Position numbers and translations under genes: made by a program | Notes under the pieces: generated by a model | The model's input: only the letters and a program-made list of their open reading frames with translations | Database searches by the model: none | Told to the model about the DNA's origin: nothing | Part shown: positions 55,173-64,000 of the stretch, in pieces | Layout: the number at the start of each line of letters is the position of its first letter | Numbering within the stretch: position 1 is the stretch's first letter | Source: Polytrichum commune | Lineage: Eukaryota; Streptophyta; Polytrichopsida; Polytrichales; Polytrichaceae | Reading direction: 5' to 3' | NCBI GenBank assembly: GCA_950295325.1 | Contig: OX485809.1 | Coordinates: forward strand, 32,502,144-32,566,143 | Length of the DNA stretch: 64,000 bases

Positions 55173-55783
55173 TTCATTATTCCAATTAGTGCGTGTGGTA
55201 CTAATTCCCAAACATGCGCTATTTAGCCAAAATCTCAAAATTATTGGGGGGCTCATATTTTTGCCGAGTGATATTATATCATGAATTCATGCTCATTTAC
55301 TATAAATTTCAAGAAAAGTAGTATGTGTTCTAAGGTTTTTGTAAAGTGATAAAAAATTAAAAAATTAAAAAATTAAAAAATTATATATATGCAAACACAT
55401 GCTTGTCAGCATGACATTACTCGGTCCCATGGTTGAGTTCCATTTCTATATATAGCATCTAACGGGCCTTCCAACGTCTTACCTTTATGGGAAGAAACTT
55501 AAATAGTAGGAAGAACCCGACGTCAGTGTGAATAGTATGAGTATTGCCGGTACTTTTAGCTAATAATGTTGTCACGAACAATATTCTCATTGAATAGTGC
55601 CATAAGGAATAGCACCAATACTTTTAGTGAATAGTGTCGCTATGAATAGTGCCGGAAAGAACAATGCTTCCTAGATCTTTTGGTGGCACTAACCTCGTAG
55701 CATAAAGCATTTTAAGTATCACCTACTAACTTTCCCCCCACACGCACTATTAGCCCACCCTCACTAACTGGAACTAATCGATG
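55173..55783 (-). mobile_element. Reverse, diverged copy of the outer TA-type element
   Basis: TGCAAACACATGCTTGTCAG, GAATAGTGCCATAAGGAATA, GCACTATTAGCCCACCCTCA and the end GGAACTAATCGATG then TA are the reverse of 43986-44370. The left limit is set only by ATTATTCCAATTAGTG, like the other end of the family. An (AAAAATT)n run lies at about 55346-55382. Confidence 0.55.
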
Positions 55784-56120
55784 TAGTCACCCTCTCGATA
55801 GGTGTTAGGAAACCAAACCGGGTATCAACAAAATACTTAACCCCACAAGTGGAGGGGCACATTAGTCTATCATTAGACAATGTTGCATTCTTTTACGTCG
55901 GGTTTTTTGGCCCGGGTATATATGTAGTAACTTAACCTTCAAAACCCAATAAAAATGATTAATTTTTTTTCACATTAGGTCACACATCATTCATTCATAG
56001 CATGCGTGCCTGCAATAAGTTACACACTAGCCTAGTGCCCTCAAAAGGCGGGCATTGTGGTCTCCTCAGAGGGTAAGCTCCACATGGGCTGGAAAGCTCA
56101 CATTTGGAAGGCTCTGGCAC

Positions 56121-56142
56121 TACTACTACTACTACTACTAGC
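56121..56142 (+). repeat. (ACT)n microsatellite
   Basis: About seven ACT units. Confidence 0.9.
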
Positions 56143-56213
56143 TACTAGGGCACCAGCCCAATGACCGGGGAGAAAGGTGTCCGAGCTAATTACAGAAGGA
56201 ACCAGTTGTGTTT

Positions 56214-56368
56214 GAGGGCCACTTCACACACGAGCCAAGAGCCGTGACCGTGACATTGTGAGAGCCCACAAGAAAGTGTCCAAAGGCCGTCCCATGACAC
56301 TTCCGACTTCATGTAGTGTGGTCACGGACCCTCAACTGTAGTGTGAAGCCATATGTGACCGGGCCCTC
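56214..56368 (+). mobile_element. GAGGGCCACTTCACACACGA-ended foldback element
   Basis: The left end is GAGGGCCACTTCACACACGA and the right end inverts to GAGGGCCCGGTCACATATGG. The pairing extends outward (TTTGAGGG with CCCTCAAA). Inner words are GAGCCGTGACCGTGACA and TGGTCACGGACCCTCAA. A full inverted pair with this terminus is also seen at 30776 and 62453. Confidence 0.65.
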
Positions 56369-56480
56369 AAACCAAATGCTATTTCAATGAATTTTCATTC
56401 ATGCAGGTCCTCACGGATGATAAAATAGAACAAATCAACGGTTGTGAGCATTCGGAGTGCCATGGTCTCCCGATTTTGTG

Positions 56481-56953
56481 ATAGGTCTACCTACGAGAGA
56501 TGGGTTTTGAAAATAGTCCAAGTGACCATGGAACATGATCCATTCGATGCCACGTAGGAATCCATGTAGACTTTACATCCATGTTGGTCCGTCAAGCGTA
56601 GTGTGAAGCGAACTTGGACCAACGGCTCCGCCTTTTCCACCAATGAGAGTCCTTGAAGTGTGATGGTCAGAGGCTCTCAGTCTTGTGTGTGAAGTGGCCC
56701 TTAGGCCTACCTCCGAGAGATGGGTTTTAAAAATAGTCCAAGTGACCATGAAACATGATCCATTCGATGCCACATAGAAATCCATGTAGACTTTACATCC
56801 ACCTTGCATTCACTTATACACTCAGTTGGTCCCTCAAGCGTACTAGTGTGAAGAAGCGAACTTGGACCAACGGCTCCGCCTTTTCCACCAACGAGAGTGC
56901 TTGAAGTGCACTGGTCACGGGCTCTCAGTCTCGTGTGTGAGAAGTGGCCCTGA
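56481..56953 (+). repeat. Two tandem units of 220-253 bp ending in GAAGTGGCCC
   Basis: CTACCTACGAGAGATGGGTT (56488) and CTACCTCCGAGAGATGGGTT (56708) start two units with the same order: AGTCCAAGTGACCATG, CATTCGATGCCAC, GTAGACTTTACATCCA, GAACTTGGACCAACGGCTCC, GGCTCTCAGTC and GTGTGTGA(GA)AGTGGCCC. The second is longer by an insertion near 56800-56835. A reverse relative is at 11451-11683. The ORFs here are readings of the repeat. Confidence 0.8.
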
Positions 56954-57059
56954 TTGGACTTGGATACACTAGGATTTGGACCGATTGTGCCCAAAAATCT
57001 CCTCAGACACCGCATCAGCCCCATTTAATTCCCTGTATTTGGTCAGCCTGTTTCAGGCT

Positions 57060-57450
57060 CAGCTGCACTTTGCATGCATTGGTAAGGCATGTGGCTGTTA
57101 TTTGGTTCATTTTCCATCATCTTCTACTTCTACTGATGAGGTTCACACAACGGCATTCATGTTGCATTGGCATATCTTCAATGAAACATTTGCAAAAAAC
57201 GGATTGAAAATTGGACCTCCCTTGATTGAGTTATGGTTATCGGAAGCGCATGTCTGTTGATTTCTCAAGTGGATACATAGGTCCTCCCAATTGTGTGTCA
57301 TTGTTGAGTGAAGAGTAGTTATTAAGATCTGAAAATGTAGTCCAATTTCTTTTGAACATGTGACTTTATGATGTTTGCTCTTTGATGCTCATTGAACCAT
57401 ATACCAATCAAGTTTAGGGGTCCAATCAAAAAAACTAGCCACTTTAGACC
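57060..57450 (+). repeat. Composite of GTATGTGGGTG-type and family D repeats
   Basis: GTAAGGCATGTGGCTGTTAT and CATTTTCCATCATCTTCTAC at 57080-57125 resemble 37770. TTATCGGAAGCGCATG, TCCTCCCAATTGTGTGTCAT, GTAGTCCAATTTCTTTTGAA and TATACCAATCAAGTTTAGGG follow, as in family D and in 39.77-39.93 kb (reverse). Confidence 0.5.
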
Positions 57451-57616
57451 CATCTACCTTAAAACCATCACTGCAAGGATTGAGTACATATATTATAATT
57501 AGATTAAGAAACTAAAGATCCTCGTGCTAGAAATTGAAGGGGATTCCCAATGCACCAAAATATGCCTTTTTTGATTTTATATGTAAAAGTTATATTGTTT
57601 CCAAGTTTCATAGGTA

Positions 57617-58879
57617 GATTACCCCTCGGGGAGTTCACTAGACATGTATATATGTATACACGTGCGTGACAAGGGTATTTATTCAAGGGGTATTTAATTA
57701 TCCATCCTTAATTTTTTGTACCGTATTATTATATAATTCGCTAATTTTTTGTTTTTTAAATGACCCTATAATTACTTTTAAATTTGATGAAGCTCTAATT
57801 TTAAGCTAGGTATGTTCATTATAATTATTTGATTTTGCTCCAAAGGGTTTAAGAGCATTCAACGTACTAAGTCACCAAAATCCAAGGCACAACAAGGTTT
57901 TACATTAAGAGTGTTCATAAACAGTTTCAAACAACAAAATCAGCCCATGTTCCTCAATCAAGTTACACATACAATTAAACACAACGGTATCGAGTGTCAA
58001 AAAAAAATTAAAACACCAACAACAAAGCAAGCAAAAATAGGGTCCATGCAATAATGTAGAAGGGTATAGAGTTAATACTACAACATCCTACTTGAAGCAG
58101 ACAGACACAAGACCAACCAAAACTCCTCTAATTTATCTTGAGAAATTGTTTCTAGCATTTAAAAACACTAGCAAAATTGTTCATAGCAAATGAAAGATGT
58201 CATGCTCATCTTGCAAAACAATTCCTAGCTTTTAAGACACTAGTATATAATCAACAAATAATGCATGCCTTTAATATATGTAATTTGTTACGTCCCAGCG
58301 CCCCAATTTCATCACCATAGCCTTCAACGAGTTGTCCGCAAACATTCTCCAAGACTTGCACTCCAACTTCTTCGTTGCCAAACATGTGGTGGAACCCTAG
58401 AGGATGTGGTTCAGCAACGGGGACACCATCTTGCAAATTGATGTCACATGGTAATCTGCAAAGTCCAAAACGAGACAAAAAAGAGGACAAAAAGGGAATA
58501 AAAAGAAAAAAGAAAAATATTCTGAATGCCTTTTGAATGTCATCTAAATGAAACCAAAGTACTTTCTAGGAAAAACAGACATAATACATTGTTGCTAAGT
58601 CTGTCTAGCAACAAATTCATCCAGAGCCATTCCATCTACATGATCAATCTCATATACCTAGGATCCTTAAATCCTACGGTATATTTTTACAAATATTTTA
58701 AAAATATGCGTTATTTGTATCAAGCCTATATTATTTATAATAAAATCTTTATCATACATACTCACCTATATTACTTATAAGAAAATTCTAAGTTTTTCCT
58801 TTTGTGAATATAAATTACCCTATATTTTCCCACACGTTGTTTTCTAATATTATCGCAGTGAACTCCCCGAGGATTACCC
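57617..58879 (-). mobile_element. hAT-like element, 1247 bp, perfect 8-bp TSD, carrying an exon-like segment
   Basis: The element is 57625-58871. Both ends read inward CTCGGGGAGTTCACT. GATTACCC flanks it exactly (57617-57624, 58872-58879). The terminus matches CCCAGGGAGTGCACT of the 44.5 kb insert, as does TATACACGTGCGTG inside. It is the longest member here and the only one with an exon-like part (58292-58455, minus). No hAT dimerisation or DDE region was seen, so it is probably non-autonomous with captured or residual coding sequence. Confidence 0.88.
58292..58455 (-). pseudogene. Exon-like segment inside the hAT-like element
   Basis: On the minus strand a pyrimidine-rich tract ending TTTGCAG at about 58456 precedes a 164-base open segment, and GTAACA follows at 58291. 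Both borders look like plant splice sites. The peptide is acidic: LPCDINLQDGVPVAEPHPLG, then FHHMFGNEEVGVQVLENVCG and further acidic residues. It is not a family I recognise. It may be a host gene piece captured by the element or a remnant of the transposase gene. The ORF 58251-58490 is the same frame. Confidence 0.4.
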
Positions 58880-59079
58880 AAAGTCTTCTTTTTGGGGGGG
58901 GGGGCATGTTCAAATATTGTGCAAGATTTCAAGGTGTCGGTTTAGCACCTCTATCATAGACCCCCGCCCCCCTCTCTCTATTTGGTTTCCTAACACCTCT
59001 TAAGGGGGTAATAGTCAAAAACCGACCCCCCGTAGGTTGATTGTTGATTTATCCCAAGTTAAGGGGGGTGAGAGAGGGA
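58880..59079. other. Gene-free stretch with G and C runs
   Basis: A G run at 58895-58904 and C-rich CCCCCGCCCCCC at 58961-58972 stand out. GCAAGATTTCAAGGTGTCGG relates to the motif at 5612 and 17058. Confidence 0.5.
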
Positions 59080-59335
59080 ATTATTGGATACGAATGTACC
59101 TCTCATTCATCCAATGTAAAAGCTTTGAAATAGCATAGAACATGGAGCTTACTTCTTTTTTTAGTGATTTGACATAGGAATTAGCTTTAAAAGACCCCAT
59201 ATTAATTTCTTCATATCATCTTAGATGAATTAGCAACAAACCTACATGGGTTAAGTTTTATATTGGACGGATGAGAGGTACACTTCTATACGATAATTCT
59301 CTCTCTCCAATTTAAGGTCTCTAACCCGATTTAGT
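59080..59335 (+). repeat. Dispersed repeat, TCTCATTCATCCAATG family, copy 1
   Basis: CTCTCATTCATCCAATGTAA, GAATTAGCAACAAACCTACA, TTGGACGGATGAGAGGTACA and GATAATTCTCTCTCTCC are shared in order with 60440-60670 and, for the second half, with 34565-34665 (GAATTGGTCACAAACCTACT, GCAATAATTTTCTCTCTCC). Confidence 0.6.
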
Positions 59336-60439
59336 TTAGAATAGAACAGTCAAGCTCTACAATAAAAATCAACATTTTCACCCTCCCTCCCCCAGTTTGT
59401 CCTCCCCCTCGGTAGGTGTTGTCAAAATGCATCCCACAAACATTGCCCAAGGTGAAAACATACTCATATATATTATAGCTCACAAATTATTTTTTTAGAC
59501 AATTTGAATCCCAAATTTGGAGTCAAATGTCCCGGATGAGATGCAAGGTCCCCACTTGAGATGAACTAATCACAAATCTACGGAGGAGTCTTGCTTTTAT
59601 TGGACTCCCTTCACCTTGATAAAAGTATTGCAGGCCTAATTCAAATAGGTGGATGTGTAGCCCTAGCGCTATAGATTCATGGTGTTCATATAAACCCAGC
59701 CATTGGGAAGGTGGAAACGCATTGGAATTTTACATATCCCAATGTTCTCTATTTTTAGATAATTAAACTTGGGAATTGATATCATTGACCATGAATTTGT
59801 CCACCAAAAAAAGGTTCATTGTTGTAATTAAAGATATTTCCCAATACTTTGCTCATAGTCAACATATTTAGTTTCTAATCGATATATTATCTTTAATGCT
59901 ATACCATAACTATTGTGCAATATTAATTACTACATTGAATAGGTAAGACACACCCATGTAGTAGTATCATACACACTTACATGGCTCCACATGTCTCCAT
60001 GTGATGTGTGTATGTGTGTGTAGAGGCCCGTTGTGGTTTCATGAGTGGAGAAGTTCTCATGTTTTGGAACCCATCAATACATCATTAACTCATGCAACCT
60101 TGGACAACCATAACAATACTAAGCCTCGTGCTCCCCAATCCTTTCTAAATAAAAGAGAGAGCATGTTTTATGGGGACCTTGCCACAACACTAAGACCGAA
60201 TTGTTGTTTTATAGGAATCACAATATGGTTATTTTCAACCCTTGATCGAATTATTCTCGTGCATGGGATAAGTGGCAGGTTGAGATTAGCAAATGTTATG
60301 AGCCATGTATTATGTCTTTTCCCTTTTCTTTAACCCCCAATCTAAGTTTGTAGTCCCTCCATAGAGCCTAAGTAGGCAATAATCCCACTACAAACCACGA
60401 CATGAGGTAGGTCCTCCATGCAACCTTAGGCGAAAGATG
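59336..60439. other. Gene-free stretch with one 110-codon ORF
   Basis: The ORF 60001-60333 (110 codons) starts in a GT-rich tract and shows no domain. The region 59350-59420 is the reverse of 55.0 kb. Nothing else is recognised. Confidence 0.4.
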
Positions 60440-60670
60440 AAGTTTGTCCACGGACACGTTTCTCATTCATCCAATGAAAATGCTTGAAATAGTGTGTAGC
60501 CCAATGTTTGTTTTTGACATCGGCTTCACAAAGAAATGGAGTTTAAGGACCCCGAATTAGTCAAATGACACACGGTTTACATGGATCAACCATGAATATA
60601 TAATAAGGGGCAAAACAATTTAACATGGTTGGATAAGTAATCTTCTATAAACAATTCCATCTCTCTCCAC
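60440..60670 (+). repeat. Dispersed repeat, TCTCATTCATCCAATG family, copy 2
   Basis: GTTTCTCATTCATCCAATGA, TTGAAATAGTGTGTAGC, AAGGACCCCGAATTAG and AACAATTCCATCTCTCTCCAC parallel 59080-59335 with indels. Confidence 0.55.
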
Positions 60671-62452
60671 AACGGTAGAATGAATGTTGTGCCCTTAATT
60701 GAAGCAACCCAACACACAACTTATGGGGATCGACCATGGGGTGACACCCCAAGTCCCACAAAGCAATGCCATGTGAAGGAGTCGCTAAGTGTGCAAGTGG
60801 TGCTAAAGGATCACAATAAGCCTTGTGAAGGCTAAATCTGAGGATTGTTGCGAAAAGAGCCTCACAATGCCTACTTGAGGCAACAACACTTTATTAATTG
60901 CCTAGAACTCTCATTGGAACTAGATCTTCATGCGCTTTGGAATAATGTAAGGAAAGTCCCAATTGGACAAGGGACGTGGGTTACAAAGCTTGTCAAAGTG
61001 CGCATGAGGGTTAGCCCCAAAAGAGGTTGTTGGCATCACTATAGGGTGGATATTCTATCTTTTGATGGGGAGGTGGGGGCTATGCACAGAGGATCATAAG
61101 CCTATATGAGTGGGGAAGAGTAGCAAAGTCAAGAAGGTGGTGTCCTGGGACATCCCCCACTACTAAAACTAATGTGGCTAGTCACGGTGCAACCATTTGA
61201 GCTCCTTAGCTACATGCACCACTAAGGCCATGGTCCATATTCCCAATTGAGATATACGAGGTTAGCAAGTGGTGTTGCTATCTCAAAGGAAGTTGGGGGC
61301 TTGTCCCCAAGATCTAGGGTTGGGTGAGTCATGACCTTAAACCCAATTGGGCAAGGGGTCTAAGATTTCCCACAACGAAGTGTATGCCATGCTCTTTGCA
61401 CGTAGGTTTATTGAAGGAGGTTGAATTAAGTTGTGTATGACCCTTGGTTATGAATAATAGTTAGTGACAACACAAATCCATGACCATGAAGTTTTACAAC
61501 ACAACACACGGCCTACCATGGTGTATTTTCTTCTGTTGATATTTGTCACCTTCGTGTCAAATCATAAGCCTTCATTGCTCCTAATAACCCATGGGACTAT
61601 CTTTTGGTAGGAAAGTACTCTAAAGTCCCACTACACATGAACGTCTTTATACGTTCTCAAGAGTACATACATTTGAATCCCATAAGATTTTGTTGTGATA
61701 TGAAGTATAATGGTGTTCTCAAATGCACTTGCTGGTCATAAGAGGTTGCTAAGATATGAGCAAGAAGGCAAACTTTCATGCCTATAGATACAGCCCGTGT
61801 AAAAATTGACCACTTTTAGAAGTTTGGGCAACACCTAAAATTGAACATGTTTCAAAGATAGCATTTGTCGTCTCGTGATAGACACATGCCATCCAATCAA
61901 TCAATTTTGATCCCCTTTGGAATAAACACTCATGCTCCATACTTCCTCCATGCATGCTATAATGCATGTTTACGCATTTTTGAAGGAACGTTCTGCATAC
62001 AAACTTTTCATCCCCCTCATCATCCAAGATTGAAAAACATTATTTTCACGACTCGCTCCACTTGGAATTCCAAAATCTGCCCATATTGGATCTTCTCGAA
62101 TATTGTTGAGGTTTTGTTGTGTCAATCTACTCGATAGAAGTTGGAGAACATGAAACACAAACCAAATAACACCCACGTACCTTATTAATCCTTGGTAGGT
62201 GTTAGGAACCCAAACCGTTACCCTCCGGACCGTCACCCTTGGAGTCTTCTAGTTGGCTTCTTTCATGCCCACGGACTCGTCACCCTTTCGGAGTCTCATA
62301 AACCTTTGTACATTATCTATGTATACCCCTCATAGGCGGAGCCACTTCTTCCACCACTATGGTGTTGGTAAGCGTGGGCACTAAAGAATGGCTCCCTAGC
62401 TAGCCTGCACGGCCATCTATGCATGCATGTGCACCAATGCTATAAATACAAA
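60671..62452. other. Gene-free stretch with low-confidence coding debris
   Basis: ORFs of 84-90 codons (60845-61099, 61865-62137, 61970-62236) are unrecognised. The stretch 60700-61400 has a more even composition and long stop-poor parts, which may be old retroelement coding DNA, but no motif identifies it. A reverse GTATGTGGGTG-type copy lies near 62135-62190. Confidence 0.4.
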
Positions 62453-62605
62453 GGGCCGCTTTACACACGGACCGAGAGCCGTGACCACGACGATATAACT
62501 TAAGGGCTCTCGAAAATGAACCAAAGGCGGGATGTGGGAACTAGAAATCCAATTTTGCAACTGATGGGCCCTCAAGCTTAGTGTAAAGTGGAAGTGGAGC
62601 ATGTT
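62453..62605 (+). mobile_element. GGGCCGCTTTACACACGG-ended foldback element
   Basis: AAGGGCCGCTTTACACACGG and GAGAGCCGTGACCACGACG at the left are of the same family as 56214. The right side has GGGCCCTCAAGCTTAGTGTA and AAGTGGAAGTGG. The outer right limit is uncertain. Confidence 0.5.
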
Positions 62606-63420
62606 GAGAGACCAAAACATATTTTGTAGACAATCCAAAGAAATAAAATAAAAGGTAGTTCGGGACCCCCCCACCATGGCAATATCATATTTACAGGAGC
62701 CAACAACAATTATTTGTCAAGGTCCTTAGATTTGCGTTAGACGCAATGGCCTCTATTTGATGCGGCTAATGCATTATCTGGTAGACCATGAAACATGTCC
62801 ACTCAGTGTCGTGCAGTACACCATTTAGATTTATCACCCATTCTAATCTTTGTGGACGTCATAGGTCAAGGGCCCTCGAGTAAACTGGGCCTTTTGAAGT
62901 TCACGGATTACGGTGACTATTGGGTTTTGATTCACAATAGATTGAAGATTCTGCCACTTATGCGCTTATAATGTAGTTGAAAACAAAGCACACTTTGTGT
63001 CGGAGTGCCCCCATATATAACTCCCGTTAGAGACGCGATTCAATCATTATATGAGAATGTAGCACCGCATGTTGATAGCATGATGGACATAAAATAATTA
63101 CAAATAAATAAACCCTAATTGTTTTGGAAACTAATGAGTTAGCTGGCCTAAATGGAAGGAAAATTAATCATTAAATTTCTGAATATTAAGAAATTTGGTG
63201 TGTTATGGAATGAGGCCAAAGTTAACAACTCAAATGCACTATCAATATTACCGATCATGTGCATTCACTATGACATTCACACAGAAATGAATTCAACCTA
63301 GCATTCACATGTTACAAACTGAATATTGCCAAAACCAAGAGTCTTAATAGCTCGAGAGAAGCAAAGTCGACTAGAGAAGTGTGGAGGAAAGTCTAGATAG
63401 GATATGTCACGTGCCTAACT
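62606..63420. other. Gene-free stretch
   Basis: No ORF, inverted repeat or shared family was recognised. AT-rich. Confidence 0.4.
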
Positions 63421-63421
63421 A

Positions 63422-63440
63422 TGTGTGTGTGTGTGTGTGT
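63422..63440 (+). repeat. (GT)n microsatellite
   Basis: About nine GT units. Confidence 0.9.
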
Positions 63441-63584
63441 ACATATTTGCTTGATTTTTCATAAATGTTTTTATGGATTGTTTGAGTTTTTTTCTTGAAG
63501 TAAATTAATCTTGGGCAATTTTTTTCTTGGGCAATTTCTTCCCATCTTGCTATGAACCTATGGTATTAGGGAGTCTTATGTAGA

Positions 63585-63975
63585 GGCCACACACGTTCAA
63601 AAACGACAGTTTTGAAACAGAGTTTGGTAAGCCAAAGTCAAAGAATTTCGGCCTTGACATGCGCCTAACTTCGAGGAGCTTCGTTTCCATGCCAATCCTT
63701 TTTTTATTTATTAGGTATACATGTCCGTTTTCAACCCTAATCCAAGACACGGGTTTTGCAAGTTTTGAAACCTTCGTTTCTATTCAAAGTCGGGAATGAA
63801 AGGTTTTAACCCCCAATAAAAGAGGGACCGACTGACCGACCTACCTACCTTGAAACCAAACTCCTCAAAGTTAGGCACATGTCGAGGCTGAAATATCTTT
63901 TGCCTTGGCTTACCAAACTCCCTTTCAACAACCGGCATTTCTGAATGTGTGTGGCCCTCCCCTTCTTCAAGTCTT
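63585..63975. repeat. Inverted pair of the left-end repeat
   Basis: GAGGCCACACACGTTC, GGTAAGCCAAAGTCAAAGAA, CCTTGACATGCGCCTAAC (63585-63680) face a reversed copy at 63865-63960 (reversed words: GGCCACACACATTCAG, GGTAAGCCAAGGCAAAAG, CATGTGCCTAACTTTGAGGA). The reverse copy has a long frame, 63983-63780, reading GHTHSEMPVVEREFGKPRQ and then HVPNFEEFGFKVG. The stretch at 140-350 is a third copy. Origin unknown. Confidence 0.65.
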
Positions 63976-64000
63976 TCTTTCAATCATACCCTCGTATCGA

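Noticed and set aside
60845..61099. 84-codon ORF as a gene
   Set aside because: No family, start context or exon structure; it may be old retroelement coding DNA but nothing proves it.

Overview
This window looks like nuclear DNA of a land plant, from a repeat-rich stretch between genes. It is AT-rich, with no ORF above 150 codons and no intact gene, rRNA, tRNA or CRISPR array. The plant call rests on a short run of Arabidopsis-type telomere repeats (CCCTAAA, 13.36 kb), a decayed Ty1/copia pol fragment (29.6-29.99 kb, minus strand), a decayed plant LINE end with the zinc-binding region that follows reverse transcriptase (35.5-36.2 kb, minus strand), and many miniature DNA transposons of plant type. 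The LINE wording recalls bryophyte elements, but that is from memory and weak.

The main content is a dense, partly nested set of non-autonomous DNA transposons. Many can be delimited to the base by terminal inverted repeats (TIRs) and target site duplications (TSDs). (1) hAT-like elements with 8-bp TSDs form two groups: CACGGGTAGRTCACT (4877-5437, 28861-29356) and CYCRGGGAGTKCACT or CCYRGGGGTGGACTCTTCAT (4350-4562, 5893-6614, 25764-26520, 44506-45001, 57625-58871). (2) Elements beginning CACTA or CACC duplicate only TA, mostly inside CTAG (10492-10846, 41683-41906, 43986-45289, 44376-45259, 49358-49575, 53487-53700, about 55173-55783). (3) Two pogo/Emigrant-like elements begin CAGTAACCTCCCGCTTAAG and are flanked by TA (22115-22382, 36358-36771). 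(4) PIF/Harbinger-like elements have TTA/TAA flanks (53030-53380 with 95-bp perfect arms; 48444-48808, 16158-16802, 10981-11371). (5) Smaller foldback families and a 760-bp element with 33-bp TIRs (13184-13943) complete the set.

At 43.99-45.29 kb three insertions are stacked: outer TA element, middle TA element, inner hAT-like element. Related copies elsewhere in the window act as unoccupied controls. A 96-bp poly(A)-tailed insert at 54462-54557 has a 16-bp TSD, the mark of target-primed reverse transcription.

Two long tandem arrays are present: about 340-bp units at 40.56-41.68 kb, which lose CpG from first to last unit, and 247-bp units at 52.00-52.74 kb. Two CpG-rich islands (39.93-40.52 and 47.15-48.36 kb) stand out from the CpG-poor background and are the likeliest places for a gene edge or recent transfer. 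Several unclassified repeat families recur on both strands, the commonest being a unit of about 330 bp with more than ten full or partial copies. Microsatellites and poly-G/poly-C runs are frequent. Genes do not work together here; the window is a layered record of transposition.
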